Of a stretch of DNA of 64,000 nt, positions 13,037-29,439 are shown piece by piece; position 1 is the first letter of the stretch; every line of letters begins with the position of its first letter. This DNA is from Glandiceps talaboti (Eukaryota; Hemichordata; Enteropneusta; Spengelidae). The notes beneath the pieces were generated by a model. It saw only the letters and a list, made by a program, of their open reading frames with translations. It searched no databases and had not been told where the DNA came from. A program made the translations under genes and the position numbers. The DNA is taken from the NCBI RefSeq assembly GCF_964340395.1, contig NC_135549.1, forward strand, positions 5,770,001 through 5,834,000. Reading direction: 5' to 3'.

Positions 13037-16000
13037 TGCCATCGTATACTTTATGAGGACATTTCACAATATTTGCAACGAATTCATTTATCTGTCTCTG
13101 ACAGAAAAAAGAAGCGCAACTACTACGACTGAAAGTTTTATCCGAGAAGAGGAAGGTATACGTAACTGTCGAATTCCTGATGTCAAATATTTCAACAAAT
13201 GTCAACGACTCGACGACTCCAAGCATTACTTTATTTGAGTGTAATGAAGTGAACTGAGGCTCGTTTTGAAAAATGTCAAATCTTTCGTTAACAAGGAATG
13301 GTTTTCAACGTTGAGATTATCCTTGGCTGGAGACACATTGTTCACGGTTATCAACATGAGACAGGGAAATTGAAGTTTTAAACCTGCTCCTCATGACAGC
13401 AGCTTTCACTGTATACCAATACAAGATTACTAATGAAGCTCCACTAGCTAGATATTTGCAAGACGAACTGGTAATCTTGAAATATTGTTACAAAGAAAAA
13501 CACATCACTACTAAGATTACTATTAACTTCCCCCACAAACAATTCCCTTGTTTGAATGTAATAAGTTGTATTTCTCGTTATGAAAGACATCTAACTAAGC
13601 TTTACATAATGGCACAGACAGCAATATGAAACCTTTACACAAGTAAATATATAATTGTCTTCACATTTGATTTAATGTTTGGTTGCATCATTGTACATTA
13701 CCATGTATCTATGCATTGTTGGGATTTAAGTACATTCTATCATAATAAGAATAATATTATATGATAGATGTGATCCTTTTGAATGGAAATGATGATTGAT
13801 TCAGATTTAAGCTCCTGGTTTGATATTTACATACATTTCAGAAAATAAGATTTTTGCTGTAAAAGTATGAACATTTTACTTGAAATTGTCGACTGCACAC
13901 ATTAGTCTTTGTCAACAGATTGACCCACTATTCAGAACACGTGACCTCACCGACACGTGAGCCAAATAAGGGGTCATTGGTACAGTATTGTATTTAACTT
14001 ACGTTAATATTTAAATGTCTCATCTACAATGTACACTGTATCAATGTCTCATCAATGAAAATAAATGAGTAGAACACATCATTTGCATTCTCTTAGCATA
14101 ATATATTTGAACATCTCCTTTTAAATCATTGAATGATAAAGTAACTATCTTATTTCAGTCTTTCCTAATCGCATATTACAGAATAAAGGAATCTTTAGAG
14201 TTTAAAAAGATAAAGAGTCAAGATATGAATAATTAATATATTAAAAATGTTTCCTCATTGCATATTAAAGAAATTTTCCTGTTTCGGGAGATAGGTAAGA
14301 GTATTCGAGATAAACCTGGAGGCCTGTTATCACGAGCCATTGCAGAAACAAACTACCTCAATTAATAATATAACATGGTGAAGTATGAATGAGATTCTGT
14401 TAAAAAAAGATCGCTTTGGAAGTCAAGTAACATAGGAAATGAAGTATGACACACCTTTATAGAAAAAACTGAACATTTCATATTGCAATGAAAGCATTAC
14501 TCGGTAAAGGGTTGGTAAACTCGTGATCTGTCTATACGACATAATAGTACAGACATGTCAGGAGTAATAACATAAACTTATCTAAACTACTCATGACATC
14601 GTAAATAATAACTAAAAGCTATTTGACGGGCTAATTCATTGTTACTGCAACTGATACGTTGGCGTATCAATAGGCAAGTCAAAACCCCTCTTTTCGAATA
14701 TGTTTAACTCAAACTAAAAGCTAACGATTTCTTACAGAAAATAAGGTAAATGTCTTATATAATTAAGTGATAATGTATAACCACAATGTAAATGCAAATA
14801 TGTTAGTATTGAAATGTTAATGAAATTTGATTAGTATTTATGAGATTGGATAACCTATTGACCACACAAAACAAAGTTACGTTTAGAAAAAGCTAGAAAT
14901 GGATATCACAAGGAATGCTATTTGCACGATACAACACTCAAATGTATGTATACTCTTTCAAGGCTTTTTTTCTAGTTACAGGTAAAAAGACCACGGAGAG
15001 AATATCGTTTTACATTCAGGGTAATTACTTTCTGAGTATTAGACATGGACTCTGACAGGCATTCGTGTCTTTGGTTTGTATATTGCTCCTATGTATTGTT
15101 TACAATTGTATATTAGCACTTTAACTTTGAGTGCATGATTATATGCTTTCAGTAATGACTTTTTCTCTCAAAACAACGAAAGTAAATAAAGACTGTCAGT
15201 TTATAAAGCCAACCCTGTAATATTATGTGTACTGGCATTGCTTGCTAAGAATTCTATTTCGAAATACACTACATACAGATAAATTACGCATATTCAAAGA
15301 TGGTGCAGACGAATTCAAAACTTATTAGTTTTGTAAAGCAATTTAAACTGATTAATTCCAACGAAATCAATATGAAATTGTTATCGTAATCCTAAAAATG
15401 TGATGACATATACAAGAAATGTAAAATAATAACATGGCGTTCATATTACTGGAATCTGTATATTGCATTTGTACGCAGTTTCCATTGTCATGGCCTGAGG
15501 GCAATCCATCTGTCTGTTTCGTGTTTCACTGTGCGAAATTAACAATCCCACCCATTAAGGTGAATGTAATATAGTAGAAATTGTGACTGCGACAAACTTT
15601 CTAGTAAATGTTAGAATAACAATCTACACAGATTACGTATTGATATTAGCATTCAATGCTGTTTCCTTGCCTGGAAAAGAAATAATAATTAAGCAAAGAC
15701 GAGGACTGTAGTCTGAATGGATCTAAGAACTTATTTTGAATGTCCAGTCTTCATTTGCATATATAGGTATATCATGATCACTAGCATACCAAACTTATAT
15801 AGTGGCATATTCACTTAAGACTTGGTCTTTTTTCGTATATGTTATAATCTATACACTCTGTCTTCACAGTATTAAGCATGTATTAAGGCATACATGTATG
15901 TTCGGCGAAAATTTACAATCATTGGTATTCACAGTGCAGTATGACCAGGCACAGAGAACAGTACCATACACGATGTCAAGTGACACGGTTAATTTCTTTT

Positions 16001-19000
16001 CATTTCCCTTATTGCTGTTAAGAACATGGAGAAATATCAGTAATGCAATTATAAAGGCAATTTCCTTTTTGCACTACAGAAGATTGTTTTTCCCACATAT
16101 CGTCCCAGTTAAAATGACATGGAGGTATAATCCAAATTGTATATTTCACAACGTGATGACATTACAAAAGGTCAAATGTGGCGTGATTAACCACGTTAAT
16201 TATGATATTTCAGTAACTCTGGGACATTGCAACGACTGTGTTGGGACATATTAGGGGATATTTTGAAAATACTGTGAATGTGGAGGGAGGGTGGTTACTC
16301 GAGGTTAAATTCATGTTTGATCATTTTACTGGCGAAAACCTACACCCTGTAATTTACCTAAATCAGACAAAAATGAAATAACAAATAATGAACATACATA
16401 CCCTTTACATAACACGGTGGAAATGTACATGTAGTATTGAAAGTGTCCGTTACATTACCTGATCTGGACATGTTCCCTATGTTATGGTGGGCATAATCAA
16501 AGAAGGCTTGAAGTTGACTTTTTTTGTATAACAAACCAAAATAAACATGGACCACAAATGCTCTTGTATGTTTAAGTGCTATTCCACATCACTATCACCT
16601 GAACAAAATGGCGCTTTTTACCTTGGGCGCTAGTGTATGTACATGTACTATAACAACATATGCATATGTAATTGATTCATATTTATTTTTAAATGTTCCT
16701 TACAGTCCAAATCAAATTTAGCATCGGGCATAATTGACGATCAAACGTGTTGTATTAAGAGGAACATCCAACCGAGAATATATTTAAAATGTCTTTATCC
16801 CCCTCCCCCCCCCGTCCGTGTACCTCTGTGATAACAGACACAACATAATTCACCGCGGACAACATGTAAATTGTGTTTCTGTGTATCGCACAATAAAGTA
16901 AATGAGTTTTTCTAAATAACATGTTGACAAATCATAGCATATGACAATATACCATGACACGTGGGTGCAAGAAAGGCGTATTCGGGGTATTTGCAAGAGT
17001 GCTTGCAGGGGTCTTTGCAGCGGTACTTTCACTAGCATAGAGAGTGAAAGTGAAACTGAATGCACAGACAGTAAAGGTGCACACATCCCACACCTTCACT
17101 CGACACCCACACATTATGGGGTTCTGTTATTATTATACATATGTTTCCCTGAAACAGCACAATTCCGAAACCAAAATAAGGGTTACCTCCTATTCGAAGG
17201 GTTATGAACCCACATTGAGTCATAAATACTGTAACATGCTCCTCGAAAGTTTTTAGTTTGCGTTTGACTATAAAAACAACAATCTCAAGAAGGAAAATAG
17301 ACATGACAGACAAAAGAGAGACACATTTCTTTAAAAAGCTCATTGTGACAAACGGTGTAAATAGCAAGTTAAGCTACGACCTGGTGATTGGACCAGAAAC
17401 ACTGAGACAAACTTTCGTCATAAAAATCAGCACAGTCAATACCCAGACATCTACAAGAGAGTTTGTTTAAAAAGTTTCTTTCAATGAAGTTTCTGAAATA
17501 GTTAGCAGCCGTCCAACTTACATTGAATATAATTGGAGTATGTTGAGATACGTATTTCATCACGTGTTAAAAATGATGGCATTTAAAGTAAGGGCATGAT
17601 CGTTATTGTCAATTGGCAAGTAACTGTTCAGTCATGTCCAGCTGTGGTATGTGTCTGAATCAGCTTCAACCTGTAGTATGGTGAAAGTTATTCTGTAAAA
17701 TCCCACGCTAAAGAAGGATACAGTTGTCTCAATTTGTAAGTTTGTTATCCTTGATGTATTGGGTATTCTGCGTAGAATTGTACAAGTTCTAAGACAGTGT
17801 GTTAGGACCTGCTGACTGAGATTGTATACTAAAGTAATGGACTTTCCTTGAAAATGGACAGTTGGAAGAGAAGTGCAAGTCTATCAAGAAAATAAGGAGT
17901 ATCTGTGCTAAGGGACGATGCACTTGAATATTCAAAATGTAGAGGAACAAAATTGATATGTGAAGCGAACCATAAATAAATGGAGTGGCAGCGGATAATG
18001 AAGCACACGGTTGGGCGTAGATTTCAAGATTTAAATATATAATTGAAGGCGTATTTGCACAATCAATAACCAATTAGTCAAGTGCACTTGTCATTATTCG
18101 CAATGATTGATGATGACAGAGTATTAATCAGACCCCGAAAGGTCTTGACAGGTCAAGACGCAATCATAGGAGTAGAAAATGTTATAATTTCGGGAGAAAC
18201 ACATATAGAAGGGCAATTTAGAAGAGAATGGGAGTAACATATTCAAAATATAATTTGATAGTTATTACTGTCCGTAATCATGGCAACCTTCAAAACTGTG
18301 GATACGAATTAGTTTACATTTCAGAAACACTTTATTCATGTCTATACATATGCCTACTGCACATATGCAGGTACATTTTCCTGCTTGTAAACGGATGAAA
18401 TAATATGTCATATAATATGATTTAATGTGACTTTAATACTCTAATTCTACCTGTCGAATAACGACCATTTCTTCGTTAAAATCAATTTCTTATATCATAA
18501 GCAATGTATTTTATAATGGGTAATATATTTTATGAATATTCTGCTGTTTGGTTTTCCCTTTTCATATATGTCCAATGTAGGTGTGTTATAGACCATGCGC
18601 AATGCATAGAGGTACATTATATTTCTGTCAAAAAAAGTTATTACTGCCCGGAGGAGTTAACATTACATGACGTATACAACTATCTCATGTTTTACAGCCC
18701 TAGATCGCTATTACAGTATCGAACACCATGAAGGTGCACGTGTATAAGAAGTAGTAACAAAATGGAAACTTAGTTTACATACACATTGTCTGAATCACAC
18801 TTTCATTGTGGCTGAGGATATTCAAAATGACGTTTGTCTTGACCTTCAATGCTGCATGTTCGAATCTATGCACAGTAATGGTCTTGTGTACGTTTTATAT
18901 CATAATTTCCTATTCGTTTTTCTCTGTAACCTCGAGTAAGGCTACCACTGGCAATGTTTATAATAGTTTTGCGGTAGTCAGCAGTAGAAAAATAAAGAAA

Positions 19001-19063
19001 TACGACATTGAAGTAAAGAAAAGCTTGTTAATGTTTGGCTACGCTGTATCACGTCTGTAATCA

Positions 19064-19066
<3 letters not shown>
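13037..19066. other. Non-coding stretch
   Basis: AT-rich sequence without recognised genes or repeat families. The longest frame (15802-16254) begins with GTG, has no domain and is treated as chance. A small 9-bp hairpin (ACTTTCACT/AGTGAAAGT) lies at about 17024-17051. Confidence 0.5.
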
Positions 19067-19157
<91 letters not shown>

Positions 19158-19161
19158 ATAA
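19067..19161. repeat. (AT)n microsatellite
   Basis: AT tract with one phase break near 19146. No hammerhead element is attached here. Confidence 0.95.
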
Positions 19162-19569
19162 TTTTATTTGCAAAAAACACCCCTGCCCATCTATGATCAT
19201 TTATGGCAGTTAAACTCATACCCCCCTCCACCCCCGTCTTAAAATTGACTTTTCCGAGGATCAGATAAAAAATGAAAATTGTTATTTGTATTGCTATTTA
19301 TAATACACCTATTGATAGACAACAGTATTGATGTTTTTAACACAAATGACAGTCAGTTTTTCGGTATTAGATTCATTGATGAGGATCAGCACTGAACAGA
19401 ATAGTAAAGTCGATCTTACCCTTTAAGGTCACATGTGATAACAATACAAATTGGTATCAGCTATAATCTGTTTAAGCTGTTTATACCATTTCATCATTGC
19501 ACGTCGGAGTGACCTTCCACACAAATTAAACTAAGTAAAATGGAAGATTTGCCGTTCAAACAAGTCATG

Positions 19570-20359
19570 TTTACCTTCCGTAAGGAAGGCTATATATTAG
19601 GGATGAAAAGTCTCTGTGTGTGTGTGTGTGTGTATCTGTTTGTTTGCCTGTCTGTTTGTCTGTGCCATCGTTTTCTCAAAATCGGCTAGCTCAATTCAAA
19701 TTGAATTTGGTGCATATATTCTTTAGGGGGATGGCTAGAACTGATTACGTTTTGGTAAATATTCCATAAATATTAATGTGCTATATATAATTAACGGTTT
19801 TCGGTAATTAGGCGATATCTTACAAATGCACGCTTCAAATTAAATGTAATTAGGTACATATATTAATGATAATAAAAAAAAGCAATTGTCATATAAAGTT
19901 TGCTTATATAGCTTGTAGTTTATTGAGCCATGAATGATTTTTCAGTGATTTGGCTATAACTTAAGAAAGCACCCGTCAAATTTGATATAATTTGCTACAT
20001 ACATCAACCATAACAAGGTGCATAGCTTCTAAAATATAGCTTTAAGTTTTGATGACTTATTTGCATAATTAATTATTTTCAGTAATTCGGCTATATCTTC
20101 AAATGCATACTTCAAATTCAATATAGTTTGGTACACACTTCGAAAATAACTAATCGCACATGTTCCGAAAAGCTTGGTGATATAGCTTTTAGTTTTATGG
20201 ACTCATTTACATAATTAATTATTTTCAGTAATAAGGCACTCATCAAATTTGGTATATACTTCAAACATAACGAATTGCATATGTTTCAACAATTGTGTGT
20301 AGGAACAAAAAATCTAAAGACTTTGCCCTTACGGAATGCATTCAGTTTAAATCTGGTTT
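19570..20359 (+). mobile_element. Repeat family D, copy 1 (most complete)
   Basis: The left end reads TTACCTTCCGTAAGGAAGGC, then a (GT)n and TCTG-rich head. The body is a series of imperfect units of about 110-130 bp, each with 'gcataattaattattttcag', 'ggctatatctt', 'acttcaaattcaatataattt' and 'ggtacata'. The right end is 'tgtgtaggaacaaaaaatct' followed by 'cattcagtttaaatctggtt'. The same body and right end recur elsewhere in both orientations. There is no coding capacity and the transposon class is unknown. Confidence 0.8.
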
Positions 20360-22623
20360 ATTTTTAATTGACCTCGAGTTTGACTGTCGAGGTTAAATGT
20401 GAACATTACTACTGTACATTCTTAACATATAAGTATACATGTACATCTATGTTACATGATTTTGATTTTTACTGAATTCTGTTGCAATCACGCTCGTGAA
20501 AATATTGACCCGATAATTGATAATGTTACTATTCCTCACCATGTAGTCCGATACACTATAATTCTACTCCTTAAATTGTAGATGTGGTTCGAAATATGGA
20601 GGTCTAACAATCTATGTAAAGAAGTAATTTGCTCACCAATTGCCTAAAAGAATAAGTGAAAATATAGCCAAGCAATTTGATTTTATGATGTAAAAAACAT
20701 AATTACATTTCCGTTATTGATGTTACTGTATATATTTATTGTCTCTCGGGGTGTTCCTTTCTTCATAACTCTACCCCCTCTAAATCTAATTCAGTGGTTT
20801 CACTTGATAGCATACTTGACATTACAATGACGTAGTATACCGGACACTTGTCATACCTTTCTCTTTTCAACGTTGGTTCAAAATCTGTCTTTCTTATTGA
20901 TTTGTATCCAATTACACATAATGTGATAGTTTCAGAAAACTCTAATTGCCCTATTATCGAATGCGGTGTTCATCAGGTAGCCGGGAAGAAAGCATTACCA
21001 AATTGTCACCAGCTGTTTCGTCATTTGTTTTGTTGATACAGGTTGGGTTCTATAACAGTGTAAATAGAAAGTAATAGCTGAAAATGACTTAACCGTACTT
21101 GTGACCTTTGCCTTCCAGGTATAATCAAGACCAACGTGTGTATATGTTAAATCTCTCAATTTGTGTCAAGTAAAGGGGATCATAATGTTTGAAATCGTCA
21201 GATCAGCTATATAACGTTTTGTTACAAATAATATATTCGTAGTAATATTGGCACTCTCAGAATTTGATAGTATAGTATATGACATCCGTATGTAGCACAT
21301 TAATCGTCAAGACGCTCATGAAACACAAGCTTTCATATCATACTTGAATATCAAAGGGGCACAAGCTGAGTTTATACGTATTTGGGCTTAGTTTGTGCTG
21401 CATATTTAAAAGGTAGTCGCATGTACTTACTGAAGCACTAGGGAACTTGCAAACCTGCCATGTTGAATGTTGCATCATGGGAAATGTGATAATAAATACT
21501 AATCAAATAGTATTGTAAACAATATTGTTACATAGTTTTAAACCACAAATGACCAATTCATAGTCACCCTGACCATTGTGGGAGATTTATTTTATCAATA
21601 GCTCCTGATTAGGTATTACGATAACCACAGATAATCCCATAGTCCTTTGCGTCTGAGCTTGCTCAGTCTGGATTGGAACTTCCATATTAACATGACTAAA
21701 TTCTGGTATCAGGATATAACCCATTAATGACCCAATCACGTAATTTACCATACGTATCAAACAATTTCAGGAAATCCGCTCTATGCGACCAGCTTTTCTA
21801 ACCATGCCAGACGACAATCGTAAAGAAGAATGCATTCACATTAACAATTATACTGGAGTATAATTTTATTTATTAAAGTATTTTCAGGACAGAAGTGGTG
21901 ATGATGATAGATACCCATTGTTCCTTGATAAACATCTCAATTTCCCATCACGTATTTAATAAACACGATCCCGTGCTTTTTCAGTAGAGATTACATTTCT
22001 TATCCTGATGCCATTGGTTCAGTGAACAGACTTGAATCATGTCTCATCTACAAATCCATTTCAAGTTTTGCAATGCGTTTATCAAATCTGGATTGCTGAA
22101 ATATTCTATCAACAAACTTTGAATGAAAGTCTTGTGTGGAAATTACACCAATGTCATCTTTCGTTGATTTTCATTTCAATGTAGCATCATACCATCATTT
22201 CATTCTCAAAGTAAAACAGTGCATGTTAAGTGAATACTTCTACGTAATACGAGAATTGATAAATATTCAGGATGTGTGAAGTGAATTCCCCAATCATACA
22301 GCCTCGTGACCTTAGGAAATTCATCATCGATAAAATACGGAACACTGGCAAAATTTACAATTAAGTTCATAAGAATTAATCTACTGAGCAACATTAGAGG
22401 ATGTATGGTAATCCCTCAGTGCCAAGCATGTCCGTTAAAAAGAATAGCTTGAATTGGAAAACGATATATTTGGCTCCTAAAAATTGGTCACTCGGGAGAT
22501 GGAAAGAGCACATTAGCACCGGCATATATATAGGAAAATAGGGTCGTCAATAAACCGGAAAGATCAATAGTGAGTTTGAATTTGATTTCCAGAAATGATA
22601 TTCATATGTAATGTAAGAGCCTC
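20360..22623. other. Non-coding stretch
   Basis: No gene or family recognised. Short frames only. Confidence 0.5.
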
Positions 22624-22663
22624 GTATGTATGTATGTATGTATGTATGTATGTATGTATGTAT
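22624..22663. repeat. (TATG)n microsatellite
   Basis: About ten TATG/ATGT units. The complementary (CATA)n lies at 63491-63541, in keeping with the inverted relation of the flanking repeat family F. Confidence 0.95.
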
Positions 22664-22789
22664 TATGTTAGATGTCAGCGTCTGTGTCTGTTTGATATGT
22701 CAGTCTGTTTACCTGCCGACCTGCCTTCCTACCATGCCTGTGCGTGTCTAGATCTGTCTCATTCTCTGTTGATAGGTCATTATTGTGAA

Positions 22790-23110
22790 GCTATCGCCAG
22801 ATTCCAAATTAAAATATAATTTAAGAAAACGATTTTGCCTTGAAATGTCAACTCGAGATGATCGTATGATCGACTGCAAATGTATACTAAGATGGGTCTA
22901 GGCTGTTTATATTGTTTGGAATTTAAGTTTACATTTTGAGTAAATAAAATAAAGTAAGACTTCAAAAGAAGTGAAGCCTGTCAGGGTCACATACAGCTAA
23001 TGAAATACAACCCTATCGATATTTTGTTCACTTATGGAATTCTGGGCTTCCTGTCGCCATACAAAGTAGTTTAAATTTCTAGTCGTATTTTGATACCACT
23101 AACCCACTGC
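22790..23110 (+). repeat. Repeat family F, copy 1
   Basis: Shares 'ttttgccttgaaatgtcaa', 'gatgat..acgatc.actgca', 'ttgttcactta' and 'ctagtcgtattttgatacc' with 62925-63040 (same strand) and 63115-63375 (opposite strand). It may be the outermost block of the large inverted duplication or simply a dispersed repeat. Confidence 0.65.
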
Positions 23111-23699
23111 GCTATAAATGTCTACCGATCCCTTTTGTCAACTTCCGTCAAATGTCTTCATATACATTTGTCGTACTACTTAATAGAGTTTACAGGTATA
23201 AACATAAACGCCGACCTCCGACAGTTATCCCGAGCACTTGATGCGATCTTATACCATTGGAGGTATTTTAGCATTGAGCAACATGATTAGTTGATAAATT
23301 GGCAGGAAGTACAGTAGACAACCATATAATAAAGCTGTTACAGTTGACGTCGATCTAAAAAGGATGAGTTAGTTCTTGTAATTTTAAGTTCGCCGTTTAA
23401 AAAGAAAATTGACAGTGGAAGGTAAAGTCGGTTTTTAGAACATAGAGAGAGGTGAGACACGACAGGGTTGAACGATTCGAAACATCAATTTGAAGCTTTT
23501 CTGATGTCAAAGTTCCTAGACTGGACGTGCCATGGTTTCAAATTTCGTACATTTTCTCTATGGGTTTGTTTGTCATATACGAAACATGGCGAAGTCGTCT
23601 GCAAATCTGCCATGATGGTCAACTTTGCATAATTACTTTACTTTCCACAAAGTTTCCATTTTCGCATCTGGATCTGGATCTGGATAAATAATAGGCACC
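23111..23699. other. Non-coding stretch
   Basis: Nothing recognised, apart from a short (GGATCT) run near 23667-23685 at the 3' border of the LINE fragment. Confidence 0.5.
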
Positions 23700-25090
23700 G
23701 CCTCCTTAGGAGTACCACGCCAATGGGGGAGGGGGGGTCAAGGGTTAAGATATGAATACTACTGATTTATAAGGAAGGCGACGCGATGACAGAAGAGGGT
23801 AGTGCATTCCAGTCAACGATTGTTCTGGTGTAAAATGAGTTCTTGAAAATTACAGATCACTTTTTCTGATTTTGTATAGATTAGTAAGTCTAGCAGCTTT
23901 TGATGGGTTTGTAATGTAGGCCACTCAAGATTTTCAAGCATAGTTGTTACACTGCTATGGCGATTATAGTCACAGCAAACGAATCTGGCTGCAGACCGTT
24001 GTACTTTCTCCAACTTTGTTATGTCCTTTTGTATGTATGAGTCCCATATTGAAGCAGCATATTCAAGTGTTGGTCGAACGATTGATTGATAACCAATAAC
24101 TTTGGTTTCTTCGGTTGCAGAATGGCGCTTTCTTTTCACACGGCCAGACAGAATTTACTTTCTTCACTGTGTTGTCGATATGAAGATTCCATGACAAAGT
24201 GCGAGACAGCTATACGCCAAAGTATGGGTTTGAATAAACAGGTGTTAATTTTGGGTTACATAACATGTAATCGAAAGTCTTTGGTTTGCGTCTTGGACTC
24301 GTCATTCTGATAACTGAGCATTTGGATGTATTAAATTGCATTAGTCATTGTCTTTGCCAACTTTCGACTCGACGTAAGTCATCCTGGAGAATGTTATGAT
24401 CATTTTGACTACGAATACTGTGATATATCAAACAATAATCTGCATATAAACGAATTTGGGAATTGATCGATCGATTGTGGCAGGTCATTAATGTATAGCA
24501 TGAAATAGGAGAGGGTCATAACGGTGCCTTGTGGGACACCTGAGATCACGTTTTCGGCTATGGATTGAGCACTATCTACAACAACTGTTTGCTTATGACA
24601 GTTAAGAAATGATTTTAGTCAAATATAATTAGGCCACGAATACCTAGGTGATCTAGTTTTGACAAACCACAGAGATGTGGGACTGTGTCGAAAATCCAAC
24701 ACCATGATATTGGTTTGAATTCCTCGGTCTTGTATAATAAGCAAGGTTGTCAACTGTTTCCAAGAGTTGTGATTCACAGGAACGTCCGGTTTTGTCGAAA
24801 TCCATGCTGTACTTCAGTAATGATGTTATGAGTTTCACAGTGATTCATTATGTGTTTAAAAATGACATGCTCCATTATTTTACAACAAGCTGACGTTAGA
24901 GACACTGGGCGATAGTTTGAGGTTGACGACCTATCTCCTTTTTTTCAACAATGGTGTAATAAAGGCTGACTGCCAAGTGAACCGGTTTGGAGACTCTGTG
25001 TACATAAGGACGAAGGAGGGGCCTAACTGTTCCTTTACCTTCCCTGAATGGTATGTTGTCTGGCCCTGAAGCCTTGTTTGGATTCAAACG
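23700..25090 (-). pseudogene. Non-LTR retrotransposon (Jockey/CR1-like) reverse transcriptase remnant
   Basis: Read on the minus strand in several broken frames, the segment follows the order of a LINE reverse transcriptase. It has 'NPNKASGPDNIPF' near 25087, 'RSCESQLLETVDNLA' near 24790-24740, 'FDTVPH' near 24690, 'SGVPQGT' near 24550 and 'YINDLP' near 24500. Then come 'VRPTLEYAASIWDSYI' and 'KLEKVQRSAARFV' (24076-23990) and 'DWNALPSS' near 23800. Multiple frameshifts and stops mark it as dead. The endonuclease domain is missing (5' truncation). It lies outside the inverted duplication blocks that I could verify. Confidence 0.88.
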
Positions 25091-25684
25091 TTAACATAAC
25101 CTTAACCAGTAGTAATCATCTTGGCATGCGACACGCCAACAACAACTGAATTGTAGAAAGATATCAAAACTGTACAAACACTATTTAAAAACAAAAGCTT
25201 TTTCTGCGAGGAATAGATACGGCGTATAGGTTTATTGAAAGCATAGTACATATGTAAGAACATTATATATTCTCAATGTAACATTTGCTTCATAATCCCC
25301 AATTACAAATGTCAGACTGGTGAAATCATATGATCTTTGTACCAAACCGTAGTTCTTGATCTGTCAGTTTTGATGAAAATATTTGAGGTTTCCTCCGGCT
25401 TGCCCCAAGTAGATTGATGTTATAATTACGAAAGTAATGTGGACCATTACATTGGGAAATTTTCAAAATTTGCTTTCAAGTTCTCCGTTACTTCTAATAG
25501 GTCCTGAATAAATAAACAAGATATTAAAATTTAATCCTCATTTTAAGAAAAATAAAATGTCGCTGATAGCAATACAACAACTTGATTTGTATAACCTAAT
25601 TGACGTTGTACGATACACAAGTGTACATAAGATATGTACTTTGATCAGCCATTAAAGGCTGTTTTTTATATATTCCCATGATTG
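25091..25684. other. Non-coding stretch
   Basis: AT-rich, nothing recognised. Confidence 0.5.
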
Positions 25685-25699
25685 GTTAATCGATTGATC

Positions 25700-25709
25700 G
25701 GTTGATCGG

Positions 25710-25747
<38 letters not shown>

Positions 25748-25760
25748 GACTGATTGATTC
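25700..25760. repeat. (GATT)n tract
   Basis: Imperfect GATT/GATC repeats. The mirrored (AATC)n tract lies at 60876-61080 at the far end of the right arm. Confidence 0.9.
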
Positions 25761-26700
25761 ACAAACACATTTATTACCATATACTTACCGTTTGCAATTT
25801 TAGAACTTGTCCCATACACGTTATTTCTTGGCTAGGAACTTTCAGATTTACTATTTTCTCGTGACAGTATCTGTTTATCACATGAACATTTCTCCACGTG
25901 TCAGAAACTGTTATGAATTTCAAACATTTTCATATAAAAAGTCGGTCTATTTGTTCATCGCTAAAATCAAATCACATTAGTTAAACACCTTTTAGTGTTT
26001 ACGTAAGGCGTAATTAATCATCTTTTAACATTTTCGATTTAGCCCCTGACATGCCTGTTGTCGCGACCTGTATCACTAATAATATCAAACGTGCACGTAA
26101 AGATGAAAATATTCGCTTCGATAAAATGACAAGGATTATTACTACGATCATACTAGCAACTTAATGCTGGTTAGCCGAGTGACCTTTGGTTAACCATTAA
26201 CTGTTAAGAGAAAATTGCAAATTCGCTAGAAGGCGTGTTCAATCGTTAACTACGAATGCGGCGATCTATCGTGGATACATTCATGTATATGTGTTACCGA
26301 CTCACATACTATATTCTCTTATCACAGCGTATGGCTTAATGGCTTAACAGGTCTCTTTCACGTCATTGCGAATTTACCTTGGCAACATGTCAGCGTGAGT
26401 CGCTATTAAAGGTTGCAAATTTCTTGATTAAATAAAAGCGTACATCAAAAAATGACAGGAAGAAAGCACACGTTGGAGACGACACACACATTGACATGGT
26501 AAAAGATGATTAACGTTTTAATAAGAGCTTAAAAGTTTTACTAGGGACGTTTGAAAGTTATCAACGTTTAATGATTTTACTTTCATTGCAGCTTTTCCTC
26601 AGGCAATTCAAAGACACATTTAATTACAGGAATATTACCATGGCTTAGATGTAAGCTGCCCAACTAGTTGACATCATACAAATGGATTTTACCATCTTCC

Positions 26701-28112
<1,412 letters not shown>

Positions 28113-28236
28113 ACCTCAAGCCATGCCTCTGGTGGCATGGTTGTAACTGCGTAAGACGAAACTCTATCAATTACTGCTAGTCCAGTTGCTAGGGGGCATT
28201 TGGGTGTACACTTTGTAGTGCGAGGTACATGTATAT

Positions 28237-28660
28237 GTTACACCCAATCCGTGAAACTGCCCAATTCATGAAATGTGCAATATAACTTTGCCCAGTTCAT
28301 GAAATGGTCTACCTTATGCAATTGAGAATATAGATTACGATCTAAAAGGGCGAAATAAATTTTTGGGGCAAGAGTTTTGAACTGGGGTGTTGATTATCGT
28401 ACTGTATTAAAAACACAAGCTACACTGAATTATAATAAAATAAGAATTGTGAAGTGATGAGTTTGTAAATACATGATAATAAAGTTGTTTGATTCGTATT
28501 CTATTTTGTGTGTGTCCTATAAAAGATGTTCATTTCATGTACTGGACATATCTTACCGTACTCATTACATGACCTGGGTAACACGATTGACTATTCCATG
28601 AACTGGGCAAAGTTACCTATCCATTTCATGAATTGGGCAATTTCACAGATTGGGTGTAAC
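28237..28660 (+). mobile_element. MITE family M, copy 2
   Basis: 424 bp with well preserved ends: GTTACACCCAATC at the left and GGGTGTAAC at the right. It lies in the left arm and has no counterpart at the mirrored position in the right arm, so it inserted after the duplication. Confidence 0.93.
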
Positions 28661-29439
28661 ATACTATCGCTGCTTGTTTTTCAGATTCAACCTCACATAA
28701 ATGCACTGATCACAAATCTGACGACTGTCACCTTTGGACATTTCGTGATATTACGAAAAAACCAAAAGTGACATCCTTTTGAAAGCAGTATACATACTGA
28801 TACAATACAAGAGTATCATTGACCCTTTAAATAGTCAAAATAAATATCCCAATTCTAAAGAAGAAATGGAATAGGTACATAATTGCCCAATTACCTATGA
28901 AATTTCCGTTAGGCCGTCATTATTAAGGTAGTCGAAAATGAAAAGAATGAAAGTACCTACTGGTAATGGATTGATCTCAAGGTAATCTTATGTCCAGGTA
29001 TACCTGCGGCAATGTTCATGTACTTGTATTCAATCAACGGTCGGAAATGGTTATTTCAGCTGCTTCAGTTCGCTATCATTGTATTTCTCAAAGGGCCGCT
29101 ATCATTGACAAATAGCTGTAGGTACATCCTAACTAACATAAATGTTGATTACAGTCCTATTAAGAATTACACTGATACATTTTGAAGTCATCACGGAGTT
29201 CAAAAATGGTACTCATTTATTCATAGCCAAGAGGGGTTCAAATAAACATGGCAACTCAAGAGCAAATGTATGCCTTAGGATATGATAAGAATATTATGAT
29301 TTCAATATAAAGTTAAACGTCTATACATTTCATATGTTACGAAAAACATGAAAACAAAAATGTTTAAATGAAAATGATTGATGTAAAGAATTTTGCCAAA
29401 ACGGCACGATTGAGCGAGGGGTTGAATCAGCTCAAAGCT

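Noticed and set aside
15802-16254. 150-codon open frame
   Set aside because: Starts with GTG, first ATG well inside, no domain or repeat similarity, no splice or poly(A) support; compatible with chance.
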